This document shows positions 23,607 through 35,170 of a stretch of 64,000 bases of DNA, piece by piece. Origin of the DNA: Verpa conica (taxonomy: Eukaryota; Ascomycota; Pezizomycetes; Pezizales; Morchellaceae). The DNA is taken from contig JAUFSD010000016.1 of assembly GCA_033030425.1 (NCBI GenBank), positions 1,364,001 through 1,428,000 of the forward strand, given 5' to 3'. The notes below the pieces were generated by a model. It was given only the letters and a program-made list of their open reading frames with translations. It was not told where the DNA came from and did no database searches. Position 1 is the stretch's first letter; the number at the start of each line of letters is the position of its first letter. Made by a program: the position numbers and the translations under genes.

Positions 23607-24055
23607 GATTGGTTGCTGAGTGGTAGGGCTGATTAGGGTGATAGAGAAGAAGCGCTGGTGTTGCGGCTCTGTGGGTTAGGGTTGTCAAATGGAGGGGTGG
23701 CTCTGCTAGTATGATCGACTAGGGTAGGGTAACTGTTAATTGATTTCAGGGTTAGGTGAAACACAGTATCGTGGGTTCTTGGTGCGAGCCGGCTCATAAC
23801 TTGATAAAAGTAGAAGTATAGAGTATCTCAGTATCTTAGCAGTCTGGGAGAGACTCTAGAGAAGCAATTCCATAACCCCCTATATATATATACCTGAACC
23901 AATCCCACGATCTCCTACAGCAAAAGGAAAACCCTATCCCAAGCCTACGATAGGCTGAGTAACTAAAGAGACGTCACTGTAATAATACCTGCTGTATACC
24001 CACGCTATACCCAATTGGATAGCTATATCCCAACAACCACTGTTATAGATGCTTC
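23607..24055. other. intergenic, includes part of a dispersed repeat
   Basis: The last part (about 24035-24070) continues, across the LINE insertion, into the repeat at 35156-35330, whose inverted copy is at about 54435-54625. A GGGTTAGGGTT 11-mer lies at 23673-23683. No gene is seen. Confidence 0.45.
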
Positions 24056-24070
24056 CTAATAAGGATAGCT
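24056..24070. repeat. LINE target-site duplication, left copy
   Basis: CTAATAAGGATAGCT is present here, directly before the poly(T) that marks the LINE 3' end, and again at 35156-35170. It defines the LINE insertion borders. Confidence 0.85.
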
Positions 24071-25206
24071 TTTTTTTTTTTTTTTTTATTTTTTTTATTC
24101 AAGTGATTTATTGTTCTGGGTACAAAATCTGGTATGCAGTATAAACTATGACCTAAAAAGAACCCTTCCCCTTCCTAAAAATAAAACACATCCCCTTTCA
24201 AAATTCCAAATATACGTAAATTATAACATAGAAAACAAAAGTTAACAAATAACAATGCAATGCATGTTTCTACCCTTCTTTCTTATGACTTGCTGTCCTG
24301 ATGCCGTTATACACGGGCTTGATAGGCTTGCTGACTCCTTATGACTCGGAGTAGGTAATAGAGGTGAGGGAGGACATAGTGGAGGGAGATAGCACTGGTG
24401 ATGGAAGTGCTTTTTTTGGAAAATTTATCTTGTTTTGAACAACGAAGGTCCTGACGAGTAGCGAAAGAGTTTCGGAGCTCCAAATCTTGTCAAGGGAGCT
24501 AACATTGGGCAGAAGAAAGTTTCTGGATGTGGTGAGGCTAGGGCAATGCAAAAGCACGTGCTCTGTGGTTTCGGGTGAAAGAGAGCACCTGGGGCAGGTG
24601 TCGGGTGTGTGGAGATTTATCCACGACTTGTGGGCGTTCAAGTAGCTTTTTTCCACCTGCATTTGGTGGAGACGGGAGGATTGAAACTTGTGAAGAGACA
24701 TAAAATATGGTGTTGTGAGGGAACAGCCATATTTGTAGTAATTGGGTGGGGGATAGAAAGTCTCCCAATTCTTTAGGAGTTGTTGTTTGATAATTATCGA
24801 AAAATTTTTGTGACTGAGGTTGGAGCCTAGCAATGGTTGAATGAGGGAGCCTAGAAATTCGATTGGTAGATGGTTCACGCCAGCCTTGGCGATCGAATTC
24901 CACTTTTTGGGGGGATTGGGTAGGCTTTTAAGAAGCTCGGAGTGTGAATACAGTAGAAGCCCTCTATAAGAATACCCTCTATAAGAATAAACAGTCTATA
25001 AGAATATAAGTATCCGGTCCCATACCTGTTGTGTGATAAAATAAGAATATTACTGAGTAAGAATATTCTGGGGTTTTTACATAAATTTGATTAGTGTATT
25101 CTTATAGGAAGGGTTTACCCTAGCGGCTCTGTTGAGGTAAAAGTAGGTGTGCACCTAAAATAGAAGGTGACACGGTATCCTTCTCTCCCCAACCAACAAC
25201 ACTACA

Positions 25207-26891
25207 ATGGCCACAGCCAGCAATTCTAGCGAGTCGGTACTGAGAAATTCCTTTACAGATGCGGAGAGAAAAGAAATTTGCGAATGGACATCAATACAAC
25301 AGGGAAAGACCGGTACTCGTCCAAAATGGCAGGAGATACAGCAGTGGTTTGCCGATACCCATAATCACAAAGTAATTTCACAATCAACTATAAGCAAAAC
25401 TTTGAAGCGCTCCTCCAAGTTTTTAGGCCAGCAGCTGGTGAATCCACAACAGAAGAAGCACCGAGAGGTGGATTACCCTAAATTAGATGAGGCTCTTTTT
25501 ATTTGGCACAAAAGTGTTCAGGGAAAAGTACCGATCTCTGGACTGATTCTGAGAGAAAAAGCCGCATCGTTTTTCTCTGTACTATATCCTAGTAAATATG
25601 ACCTGTACCCTGCATATACTTTCTATTTTTTGTGTTACAGTGGCTGATTTAACCTTAAATCCAGGTGAGAAAGCACCGGGCTTTTCAGATGGCTGACTTG
25701 CACGGTGGAAATTACGGCACGGAATCAAAGAGTTTAAATTCCACGGGGAATCAGGAAGTGCCGAGATTGAGGAAGGTGAGGAGGAAATGAACGAGATTAG
25801 GGAGGTTCTTTCCAAGTACGAGTTTAAAGACATCTATAATATGGATGAAACTGGTTACTTTTTTGCATTACAGCCTGATAGAGGTTTATCTACAGAGCAA
25901 TTGGAAGGAACTAAAAAGGATAAGAGGAGGATCACTGTGGTACTAACCTCTAATGGTACCGGAACTGACCGACTCCCTCTATCAATTATTGGAAAAGCGG
26001 AAAAACCTCGGTGTTTAAAACACATTAATCGAAGCTCTCTTGGCTGTCAGTATCGGTATAACAAAAAGGCTTGGATGAAGTCAGATATTATGTGTGAGTT
26101 TCTATTGTGGTTTGATAGGAGAATGAGGGGCAGAAAAGTTGTTTTATGTTTAGACAATTTTTCAGCGCATGAGAAGGGAGTTAGAGAGGTTGAAAAAAAA
26201 TCTGCAACTTCAAAATACACGGATTGTTTGGCTACCTGCAAACACTACTTCAAAATGGCAGCCTATGGACCAAGGAATTATTCGCATCTGGAAAGCCTAT
26301 ACTCGCCGCCATTTTATTCGATACCTTATTCAAAAAATTGATATTTTAGGGCCAAATAAAGAAATCCCTAAACCCAATCTCCTTCAAGCAATCTGCTGGG
26401 CTGTAGAAGCATGGACATTTGATGTTAAGCCTTCTACAATTTTTAATTGCTTTTGCAAAAGTAATATCAAGCCGACAGAATCTTTTCTGAATGTGGTAGA
26501 TAAAGAACTCGCTGAAATTCATACTGAAGTTTTAAATTCTATTGAGTTACTGAAAAGCGAAAATTTTATTGAGAACTCTATGCCTATTGAGGAGTTCCTT
26601 AACCCTTCGAATGAGATAATAGAAGACTCACCAGATATTTTAGAAGTATGTAAGCATTTTAAAACTCTAATTTATTTCCATTTTAACTAATTACAATAGA
26701 GTCAAATACTCGATTCCTTTCTTCCACCACCTACAGAAATTGAGGAGGATACCGACAGCATGACTGAAACAAGAGCTATTAAAATAGAAGAGGCAGTTAA
26801 GGCACTCGATCTGCTTCAGTTGTTTGAAAGTCAGCAGGATGATAGTACGGTTGAGTCTGTTAATTTTTTGGTTAAATTTTTCACGGACTGA
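25207..26891 (+). pseudogene. pogo/Fot1 transposase, one nonsense and one frameshift mutation
   Basis: Two introns fit consensus: 25592-25640 and 26646-26699. The N-terminal third has a helix-turn-helix region (SQSTISKTLKRSS) and a CENP-B-like DNA-binding segment. The DDE catalytic domain follows: first Asp in NMDETGYFF, second in CLDNFSAHE, third in PMDQGIIRIWK. A TGA at 25694-25696 replaces a Trp expected after FSDG (TGG to TGA). A frameshift in an A run near 26195-26205 separates the second and third catalytic Asp. The end (LLQLFESQQ) is typical of Fot1 tails. The copy should be non-autonomous. Confidence 0.85.
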
Positions 26892-27840
26892 TCAGTGGTG
26901 CCAGGGTGAGTCTCGTTGTGACTCATACAAGGAGGGAGGCAGGGTAACAGATGTCGGGGAAGGAAACAAAGACATTGTACAAAGGCGGGGATTTTGGGTA
27001 TAAATAGGGAGCGTTGCTCCCTCTCTGTAATAGTTTCTTTCTTTTCTCTTTACGCAACGTCTCTTCAGTTAGATTCAATACAAACTTCTTCCTTCGCTGC
27101 CTCTTCGCTGCCTCTTCGCTGTTCCATCGCTTCGCGATCGCTGAAACCACCTCCTACTTCACAAACCTTTGGTATTTTGCTTGTAACGGATAGTTACCTT
27201 GCCATCGAGTTAGTTGTATCCTGTGGTCACGCTGCCCTCACGCTGTCCCCCTTGAAAAAATTAAGGCGAGACATTGTAAAAACCGATCACCTATTGGGGA
27301 ACAGCAGGCGATAATCACGAGGCAAGACTAGTATCGAGAGACTAGGAACTCAGGGACAAGGTAGGTAAGGTATTGAATGCAAGTTGTTGCGTGAAGAACT
27401 AACTAACTGACAGAGATGCGTCCCTTTTATACCCTTTCTGGAGGGACGCTGAGATCAACAATGAGACAATATGAAACTGAAGGAGCGACCTCCTTCTACA
27501 TGAAACTATAGACGTCTCGTCCTGCGAGGCATACTTCTTACATGACCAATGATAACAGGAATCCTACGAGATATGAAACGATACATGAGACAAGGAGATA
27601 GACAAGGCAGACTAGGAAATGGGCGTTCTTGACAGACATGGAGGCAAGAAGGATACAGGGTATGGCAAAGCAGACACAGCAGAAAATAACTTCTTTCCTT
27701 TGTACGGCTGGAGGTCCAGCAGGCTCTACTATGTAAATAATTATGCGTAACTTTTTCGTTCGCCGAGTCATGAAATATCACTCGGTTTTCTCTATAAGCA
27801 TAATTAGGCTATAAGAATATCGGGTCCTGGTCCCAATTGT
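26892..27840. other. non-coding tail inside the pogo element
   Basis: About 950 bp between the transposase stop and the right terminal repeat are longer than expected for a Fot1 element. A plus-strand TATAAATA (about 26999) and a minus-strand TATAAAAG (about 27430) face each other, which might indicate nested LTR fragments. No clear LTR ends or target duplication were found. Confidence 0.3.
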
Positions 27841-29582
27841 ATTCTTATAGAGGACTTCTACTGTAGCTCCGTTCGGGTGAGATGGTTGGAAACGAGGAAT
27901 CAAATCGGGCCGTAACTGGATTGTTAAGGGGGTGGGCCGTCGCAATCCTGATGGCGTGTTTGATCTTAAGATACTGAAGATAAAGTACTAACGGGGGGCG
28001 GAGGCCTCCGCCCATAGAGCGTGTAGATTGGTTGCTCTAAAGCAGTCTAGGGCCCACCTGAGAACGGAGTTCCAGAAGACCTCCATTTCTTTTAGGGCTG
28101 AGGTGGGGGTAAAGAGAGTGGCTCCATAAGTAAGCATGGGGCGAATGGCGAGGGTGGCTAGTTTCCTACAATTACTTGAGGAGAGACCTTTGCCCGGAGA
28201 GGAAAATCTGTGAAGAATGCCGAAAGAAGCCTGGGCTGAAGCCAGTCTTCTTACAAAATGATTGTTTGGATTAAATGAAGGTGAGAACCAGTAGCCGACC
28301 CACCGGACTATTGGTTTTGGATGGAAGGTATGCCCATCAATGCACACGGAAAGATGTGAGACTGGTGATTTATCTCTGGGGGTGCGCCAATGCATCAGTT
28401 TGGTTTTGGTGACTGAGAAGGACACGTTGTGGGGAGCTGCATCGTTTTTAAGGCGATAGTAATTTTGTTGAAGCAAAAAAATGTTTTCCTCCACTGTGGG
28501 AGAGGCAACCGTGATGGCAAAATCATCAACGTACGATAAAGTGATGCCTGGTGACGGTTCTAGATGATGTAGAACACTAACGTAAATAACGAACAATAAA
28601 GGAGAGATGGGGGATCCTTGGGGGACCCCAACTTGAACAGGAACGGCTAACTTAGGGGAGCTTTTGTAAAGCAAAGTAACCCAGCAGTCGGACAAAAAGG
28701 AGAGAATCCAATTAACCATGTAGGAAGGAATGCTTTGAGAGGTAAGAATGGAGGCTAGGGTGTGTTTGACCACATTATCAAAGCCGCCTTTAATGTCTAA
28801 AAAAAGAGTGGAGACTTTAAGTTTGGCTAGCTGCATAGCTCTGATTTCGTTATAAAAGACTGTGGTGGCGTCTGAAGTGGAGAGGCCTGCGACTGAGCCG
28901 CATTGGTGTGGATGTACTAGGCCAGTGGCCTTCGCTATCTTTGCCAATCTGAGCGTGACAACTTTCTCCAAGACTTTTGAGAAGGTTTGGAGGAGCACAA
29001 TTATTCGATAGAAGGAGGTGCATCAGCAAACCTGCAATCGTGTCCTGACGCAATTGGTGTAGCAACTGTTGCATCACAGGAAGTCACTTGCGTCACAAGC
29101 ATCCCCAGCACCCCAAGCATCACCATACCACTGCCAGTACCAGGAGCGCCTCACAAGAGGCTCTGGGAACCGTACTACTTAAAATTATGTTTCTTGTGAG
29201 AGAACCATTGTTCCCTCCTACCCGCAGATTACTAGCCTTTATTAACTACCGTTCTCTTCAGAAAAACAAGCGAGGTTTTGGAGGTGCGTTCCGCCAACCC
29301 TAACCCTACTGGGGATACACCTAACCCTGCTTGGATACCCCTAACCCCTACCCCTATTCCTCCAGGGACTTCGCCAAAATCTCTAAGTCCCTGAACACAC
29401 CACACCACACCCACCTCATCGCACCACACCACGTCTACCCCCACCCCCTACCCCCTCTCCCCTACCCCTCTCCCCTACCCCTCTCCCCTACCCCTCTCCT
29501 CTATTTCTCTATTGTTATTTGAACAGTAAAAGCTAACTTATATGCAGGCTGTCTTGTTTCCTTTCACCCGTGTCATAACGCG

Positions 29583-30108
29583 TTCTACCGACGCATCATG
29601 CCAGTAGCAGGACCCTTGAGACCCTCCAGGCGACAGCAGCAAGACCTCCTAAGCAGCAGCAGCAAGACCCCCTAAGCAGCAGCAGCAGGACCCTCCAGGC
29701 GACAGCAGCAGGACCTCCTAAGCAGCAGCAGCAAGACCCTCGAGACCCCCCCCCAGGCGACAGCAGCAAGACCCCCTAAGCAGCTGCAGCAGAACTCCTA
29801 AGCGACAGCAGCAAGACCCCCTAAGCGACAGCAGCAGGACCCCCTAAGCGACAGCAGCAGGACTCTCGAGACCCCCTCCAGGCGACAGCAGCAAGACATC
29901 CTAAGCAGCAGCAGCAGGACCCCCTAAGCAGCAGCAGCAAGACCCTCCAGGCGACAGCAGCAGGACTTCCTAAGCAGCAGCAGCAAGACCCTCGAGACCC
30001 CCCTCAGGCGACAGCAGCAGGACCTCCTAAGCAGCAGCAGGAGGACCCCCTAAGCGACAGCAGCAAGACCCCCTAAGCAACAGCAGCAAGACCTCCTAAG
30101 CGACAGTA
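29583..30108. repeat. CAGCAG-rich minisatellite, left part
   Basis: Units of about 22-24 bp of the type GACAGCAGCAAGACCCCCTA, followed by AGC, are repeated with variants. The array resumes at 31376 after the solo LTR, so it was one array before that insertion. Confidence 0.85.
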
Positions 30109-30113
30109 GCAGG

Positions 30114-31370
30114 TGTAACGGGGGCACTCCCAGGGGAGTACTGCCGTACCAAAAAAAAACCAACAACCTCCCTATCTGACGAGAAGCTTCAGCAGCGAGG
30201 CTTAGAACCGCTCGTCAACACGGAAGGTCGACAGTCCCTAGGCAAAACAGGAATAAGGATTTAATGGATAGATAACTAAAGACTTTAAAAGGCTCTGCTT
30301 CCCAGGGGAAGACAAACGTCTTTAGCAAAGAGTATGAGGGTCTCTGAACAACGGTTGTTCGTTGACTAGCAAGAATGATTGTCCTGGGGGAAGGACGGGT
30401 TTAAGCTATGATTTTGATTGCGAGCAGGCTGCCAAGAAGCGGGGGAACAATTCCTCCGCGCTTGGAAATCAACTGAGTCTAGAGCGCCCCTAAGAAATAG
30501 CGGGGTCGATAGACTAGCGACTAAAAAGCGTTGGTTACTAAAAGCTCTGTAACTATTGCTAAAATGGTCCGATTTCAAATCCGATTGCACCTATGGATTC
30601 GCAGCACTGTCCCCCATATACCCTCCGAGTTTGGTTCGGTTGGACGAATTTTCCTGACGGTTTTGGGGTTATTTTTGGGGTCCAAAACTTGTCTTTTTGT
30701 TAGGGAATCAGCAACTCAGGGGGGCCCCCTCTGCAAACGGCGGGTGGCACAGTGGGGCGCCTCGGGGGTGTTAGAAAACACAAAGTCCCCTAGGTAGGGT
30801 AACCCACTGATGATTCCTGCCGTTGCTTAGATTCCTTTCCCACGTTCCTAGTCCAACCTGGGAGCGTGGCGGAGAGGTAATCTTGATCCATAAGGACCTT
30901 AGGGCGACGCACAAGGCATAGCCCCATATGGTTCGATTCGTGACGCCGCCAGGTTAATTATTTATTTTGCTGGTGGCCCTAACTACTAAGCATAGCTTTG
31001 CTCTCGTTTCATGGCTCTCGGCCTCCCATAAGATTGGCCATCAGCGAAGCTGTTATTATTCTTCCTAGCGGAACAGGAGCTTAATTCTGTTCATGGAGGT
31101 AACTGCTTCTGTCTCATTGCACTAGTGTTTCCCGTAGCTATAAGCTACAGACGCATTACTCTGGTCTCTGTCGCATACCGACGACGGTAAGCTTCGCTCC
31201 GTCCTAGGAGCTCGCCAGCTCGCTTAGGGATCGGGCTATCATAGTGATGACTTTCCTTAGTATCTATTGACCGGAATAGGATAGCTAGTCCTATGCCTCA
31301 AGGGAGATCCTTAGGTGTCTACATGAGGAGGTACTTTGAGACTAGTCATGACGATGGTTAAATCGTCACA
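30114..31370. mobile_element. solo LTR, 1257 bp
   Basis: The segment begins TGTAACGG and ends CGTCACA (TG...CA). It is flanked by the 5-bp duplication GCAGG (30109-30113 and 31371-31375). No internal retrotransposon sequence or second LTR is present, so it is a recombination remnant of an LTR retrotransposon, of unknown family. It interrupts the minisatellite of the surrounding element. Confidence 0.85.
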
Positions 31371-31375
31371 GCAGG

Positions 31376-31690
31376 ACCCTTGAGACCCTCCAGGCGACAG
31401 CAGCAAGACCTCCTAAGCAGCAGCAGCAGGACCCTCCAGGCGACAGCAGCAGGACCCCCTAGGCGACAGCAGTAAGACCCCCTAAGCAACAGTAGCAGGA
31501 CTCTCGAGACCCCCCCCAAGCGACAGCAGCAAGACCTCCTAAGCGACAGCAGCAAGACCCTCCAGGCGACAGCAGCAGGACTCTCAAGACTCCCCCCAGG
31601 CGGCAGCAGCAGGACCTCCTAAGCAGCAGCAGCAGGGTCCTCGAGACCTCCCCCCCCAGGCGACTGCTGTAGGTCTCCAGGACTATGGGA
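31376..31690. repeat. CAGCAG-rich minisatellite, right part
   Basis: Continuation of the array at 29583-30108 with the same units; ends before AT-rich sequence at about 31720. Confidence 0.8.
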
Positions 31691-33566
31691 ACCTCTCGGG
31701 TGACAAGCAGGTGCTGAGGACAAGCGAATTAGAGATATTTTGTACATATTAGATAGCATATAATAAAATAATTGAGAACCATACTAGTACTTCTGTGATG
31801 TGACCGTGACAAGAGCGTGACAGCACCAGAGGACGTCAGGAAGCCTACCAGAGAGCATCAGGACGTCTACCAGAGAGCGTCAGAGGCATCAGGAGCCTCT
31901 GACGCTCCCATAGCGGCGTCAGGAGCCTCTGACGCCTTCAGCAGAGCGTCAGGAGCCCCTGACGCCTCACAATAGCGTCATATTCGGCCAATTGCCGAAT
32001 GTGGCATCCCCAGCGTCCCGTGCAACAGTTGCTCCTGACGCAATCTTGCAGGTTTGCTGATGTGGCTGAGTAGTTGTCTTTGCCCGGTTTGGCAAGGACT
32101 ACACCGTTTGCCTTTTTAAGGGAGAGTGAGTGATAGCCACTTTTTAAAAGAGGGGTAAGAATTCTGGGAATGACTGTTGGATTAATCCTGTGGACGCCTT
32201 TCCATACTGAGTAAGGAATGGAATCGGGTCCAGGTGCTGAAAGATTGGATGTTTTGGAAAGAATGAACTGAATTTCTTCAGGTGTAATAACGGGAACATT
32301 ATGATGCCGTAAGGGAGAGGGAGAGCCGGTGTCTGGTCTTGGGGGAAAGAATGCATTCACTAAATTTTCATTTAGGATTTGAGGTGTAGGGGAATTGGGA
32401 ATAGAGGGGATCCGGTCCTCGGATCTGGTGGCCATTTTCTTAAGGCGCCACATGTCGGAAGGAGAGGCGTTGGACACAAACGTGTTCCAATGATCACGTT
32501 TGGCCTTTTTAATAGCATTAAAGTAGGCATTTTTGGCCGCTTTAAGCTCAAATGGAGGGGAGAGTCCTTTGCGGTAGGACTTGTGGACGCTGTGGTAAAT
32601 AGATCTTAGCTGAGATAAATTGGGGCTCCACCAGGGTTTTGACCATGATGAAACTTTCTTTGTGGGAGTATGTAAAAGGAGTGTGTTATGAAGTTGGTTA
32701 AAGGACTCGTCAAACCACTTGTCTAGATTGGAGGAGTCTGGAGGGAGCTGAAATTCGCTTAGCAGGGGAGTAATGAGGTCCCAATTAATGAGGAACCAGT
32801 TGGGGGTGTTGTAGGGAGTGAAATCAGAGTCCGGGGGAACAAGCTGACAGAGTATGACCCTGTGGTCTGAGCCTGAGGAAACCGGTGGAAAGAGCCACTT
32901 TGAAATTAGTTGAATTGCGGATTGATTTGCCCAGGTAAAGTCGATAACACTATGCCGCTTTCTTGGGTCAGGGGAAATTCTGGTGTACTTCCCAGGGGTG
33001 TTAACGAGTGAAAAGCCGAGTTGGTTGGTTAACCTAAAATAGGGAGTGGAAAGATTTAGTTCCGTTGTAGAGAACTTTCGCAGGGGGTCCGCGGCAGGAG
33101 AGTGAACATTGAAGTCACCAACAACAACGGTAGGGACAGATGAGGCCGGAAAGACCATGTAAGGAGGGACAGATCTAACAGAGTCGGACACCTGTCTGTT
33201 GTAAACATTGACAAGTGCTAAGGACGAAAATGAGTGATTTGAAGTTGCAAAATGTAACGTAATAAAAATGATATCCCCTCGGTGCGAGAGGGACTGGGTA
33301 ATGGAATTCTTATCCAAAAAGGAAAGATTAATGTAAAAGCACACCGACACTTTGTCTGTCTGAAATGTGGGTGTGGGTTTAAAAAGAGCGAAGTTGGGTG
33401 CGATTAAAGGGGAACGATTAAATAACGGGGGTTCTTGCACAGCTATAACCTGTGATGAGTGAACTACTGGGTTTGAGAATAGAGAAAGAAACACATGATT
33501 GCTCCCGGCGCAGTTGTGTTGGATGATGTTAAGTGAGGAGTTATGTTTAGTGGTTGTACTAAACAT

Positions 33567-35051
33567 TTAATTGGTGTCGTTCATAGCCACTTCCTCGGTG
33601 GCTTCTGAAGAGGATTGGGCCTCCTGAGTAGGTCTTTCTCTGAGTTTGTTAATGATGGAAATGCGGTGAGGGCATTTCGAGAAGTTCGCCGTGTGGTTTC
33701 CTCCACAGTTGACACACTTGGAGGGGGTGGCCACACAGCAATTGGGTTTTGGGCGGACGTGGCCAGGGCACGTAGTAACGGCACACTGGTGTTTGTCCCT
33801 AGTGTGGCTTAGGGAGCAGATGGGGCAGGTGGGTTCTTTTTGTTTGCACTCTTTGGTTGGGTGGCCGAATCTATAGCAGTTGCGGCAAAGGGTGGCTTTG
33901 GAGGCTGACCACATGACGGAGCAGTGGCGGGGGCACGAGAAAAGTCTGATGGTTGTGCCAATGATGGCTGCTTTCTCAGCAGTGACAGTGATGACAACTG
34001 TTGAGAACTTTTGGACGTTCCGGGCGGTGTTGTCAGCAGTGAGAAAGCGGGTGTCGAGGGGAGTGATCCCTGTTGCGAGTTTCACCGCTTCAGGAAAGGC
34101 TTTTTTGAGATGGGCGAGATCGGGGAACTCGCTTAGTGGGATACCTCTGACAGCTACATCACAGGTGGTGGGGGCTTGCTTGAATAGCTGGAACGGGTTC
34201 GTGAGATCGTTGACCGTTTGGTTAAGGATGGCGGTGAGCCCTTCAAAGAAGGGAGCGTATGTGGAGGCTGGGACTGTTGGGGGGGCGGTGACTGAGACAG
34301 CTCCACGTTGGTTGATGGAGACTGTGAGAGAGTTGACGGGGGCGACTTGTCCTCCTTTAGCGAAGAACTGGCCTAGGAGAGCAGGGAGACGTTGGACAAG
34401 GGATTCGGAGTCTTTGAGGGGGGAGGGGGTCTGTCTGGACAAAAAGAATCTTTGCTGGGCAGTGGGCAAAGTCTTGGGCTTATCCTCTGTAACTTTCGGT
34501 TGCTTGGGGCGGGGATTGGTGGTCTTTTTTGGAGTAGTATTGGCAGCCGACTTAGCTGCGTCAACATAAGACATCTTTTCGGTGACAGTGACCGGCTTGG
34601 GGAGAGATTTGACGGGGGGACTCTGATAGGAGGGACCGGCAGAAGAAGTTGGTTGTGCTCTTTGATGGGGAAAGGTTGCAGGGGGGGAAGAGGTTGAATT
34701 TTTAATATTTTTGACGATGGCTACGAGCCTCTCGAAGCGGTCGTAAACGCTGGTGGGGGGATGGTTGGAGGCGTACCGAGTCTTTGTCTGAATGTCATCG
34801 ACTGCGGCAGTGATTGAATCAAGCTGATGGGAGAGTTCGAGGGCGGCGTGTTTGGCCTGAGCCGCGACCTTAAAGGTGGAGCAGAGGAGGGTGAGGAGCA
34901 GCTTTTCCATGGGGGAAGTGTTGTCGTCATTCATAGCACTGGCAACAGTGGAAGAGATGAGAGAGGAATCTGGCATGCCTATTTCATGGTCTATAAGACC
35001 AGTTTGTAGGTTGTCATAGATTTCAGAAAAAAAGGGGTCAAGGCTTGGCAT
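33567..35051 (-). CDS. LINE ORF1 (Gag-like, zinc knuckles)
   Basis: An intact frame encodes 494 aa. The N-terminal half is Ser/Pro/Thr-rich with a basic stretch (PKKTTNPRPKQPK); the middle contains a possible RNA-binding fold (ATTCDVAVRGIPLSEFP-like). The C-terminus has zinc knuckles of the CCHC type (CRNCYRFGHPTKEC, CPICSLSHTRDKHQC and CVNCGGNHTANFSKC). It probably binds element RNA and forms the ribonucleoprotein needed for retrotransposition. The stop codon is immediately followed by the ORF2 start. No inactivating mutation is visible here, in contrast to ORF2. Confidence 0.88.
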   Translation of the reverse strand: MPSLDPFFSEIYDNLQTGLIDHEIGMPDSSLISSTVASAMNDDNTSPMEKLLLTLLCSTFKVAAQAKHAALELSHQLDSITAAVDDIQTKTRYASNHPPTSVYDRFERLVAIVKNIKNSTSSPPATFPHQRAQPTSSAGPSYQSPPVKSLPKPVTVTEKMSYVDAAKSAANTTPKKTTNPRPKQPKVTEDKPKTLPTAQQRFFLSRQTPSPLKDSESLVQRLPALLGQFFAKGGQVAPVNSLTVSINQRGAVSVTAPPTVPASTYAPFFEGLTAILNQTVNDLTNPFQLFKQAPTTCDVAVRGIPLSEFPDLAHLKKAFPEAVKLATGITPLDTRFLTADNTARNVQKFSTVVITVTAEKAAIIGTTIRLFSCPRHCSVMWSASKATLCRNCYRFGHPTKECKQKEPTCPICSLSHTRDKHQCAVTTCPGHVRPKPNCCVATPSKCVNCGGNHTANFSKCPHRISIINKLRERPTQEAQSSSEATEEVAMNDTN

Positions 35052-35155
35052 TTTGAAGCCTGGGATTTTTGTAGGTTTAGTGGGGAAAAACGGTTGCCAC
35101 GCAAAATTTTGGTGTTGAATTTCAAAAACTGAGAAAATAGAGGGGATGGAGGATG

Positions 35156-35170
35156 CTAATAAGGATAGCT
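35156..35170. repeat. LINE target-site duplication, right copy
   Basis: CTAATAAGGATAGCT repeats the sequence at 24056-24070 and marks the 5' border of the LINE. Confidence 0.85.

Larger units (their letters stand above)
24951..27863 (+). mobile_element. pogo/Fot1-like DNA transposon
   Basis: The element is flanked by TA (24949-24950 and 27864-27865) and has terminal inverted repeats CAGTAGAAG(C/T)CCTCTATAA extended by GAATAC. Short CTATAAGAATA repeats continue inside both ends. It is inserted in the C-terminal part of the LINE ORF2; removing it restores the LINE reading frame across the site. It carries one transposase gene with inactivating changes. Confidence 0.9.
29021..32062. mobile_element. 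non-autonomous inverted-repeat element with 2-bp target duplication and subterminal repeats
   Basis: Ends are perfect 17-bp inverted repeats CATCAGCAAACCTGCAA, flanked by TG/TG on the plus strand (29019-29020, 32063-32064; CA on the other strand). Removing the element and one TG restores the LINE reverse transcriptase frame. Both ends carry TGACGC-type motifs, dense and palindromic at the right (about 31840-31980). The interior contains C-rich repeats (29340-29505) and a long minisatellite, and is interrupted by a solo LTR. No transposase frame is visible. The superfamily is uncertain: a 2-bp duplication and CA-starting ends with subterminal repeats recall CACTA-like elements. Confidence 0.75.
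24339..33566 (-). pseudogene. LINE ORF2: endonuclease-reverse transcriptase, broken
   Basis: Three coding pieces remain. 32063-33566 holds an N-terminal endonuclease/exonuclease/phosphatase domain (LNIIQHNCAG, AVQEPPLF, VVGDFNVHS, SGSDHRVILC) and the start of the reverse transcriptase (ANGVVLAKPGKDNYS). About 27995-29018 holds the rest of the polymerase (FLDIKGGFDNV, GVPQGSPISPLLF, LSYVDDFAI). 24339-24948 and 27866-27995 hold the C-terminal part, ending in a zinc-binding motif CPRCSLSPETTEHVLLHC. Breaks are the two transposon insertions and a frameshift in a C run near 27995. The start codon directly follows the ORF1 stop as TAAATG, which suggests reinitiation or coupled translation. Confidence 0.88.
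24071..35155 (-). mobile_element. Tad/jockey-like non-LTR retrotransposon with nested insertions
   Basis: On the minus strand the element runs from about 35155 to a poly(A) tail (poly(T) at 24071). A 15-bp target duplication flanks it. It encodes ORF1 (Gag-like, zinc knuckles) and ORF2 (endonuclease, reverse transcriptase, C-terminal CCHC). ORF2 is interrupted by a 3042-bp inverted-repeat element (29021-32062) and a 2913-bp pogo element (24951-27863). Without these the LINE would be about 5.1 kb. The 3' UTR is nearly identical to the start of a second copy at 63834, so the family was active fairly recently. Confidence 0.92.

Noticed and set aside
30861..30950. tRNA-like stretch inside the solo LTR, with A-box-like TGGCGGAGAGG and B-box-like GGTTCGATTCG
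   Set aside because: The two boxes are present at about 60 bp spacing, but anticodon and T stems do not pair convincingly. Not called a tRNA or SINE.
29583..31690. Direct repeats that might suggest a CRISPR-like array
   Set aside because: Units are contiguous minisatellite repeats without unique spacers, split by a solo LTR, in a eukaryotic genome.
34060..34569. Long plus-strand frames over LINE ORF1
   Set aside because: Antisense shadows of the Gag-like ORF1.
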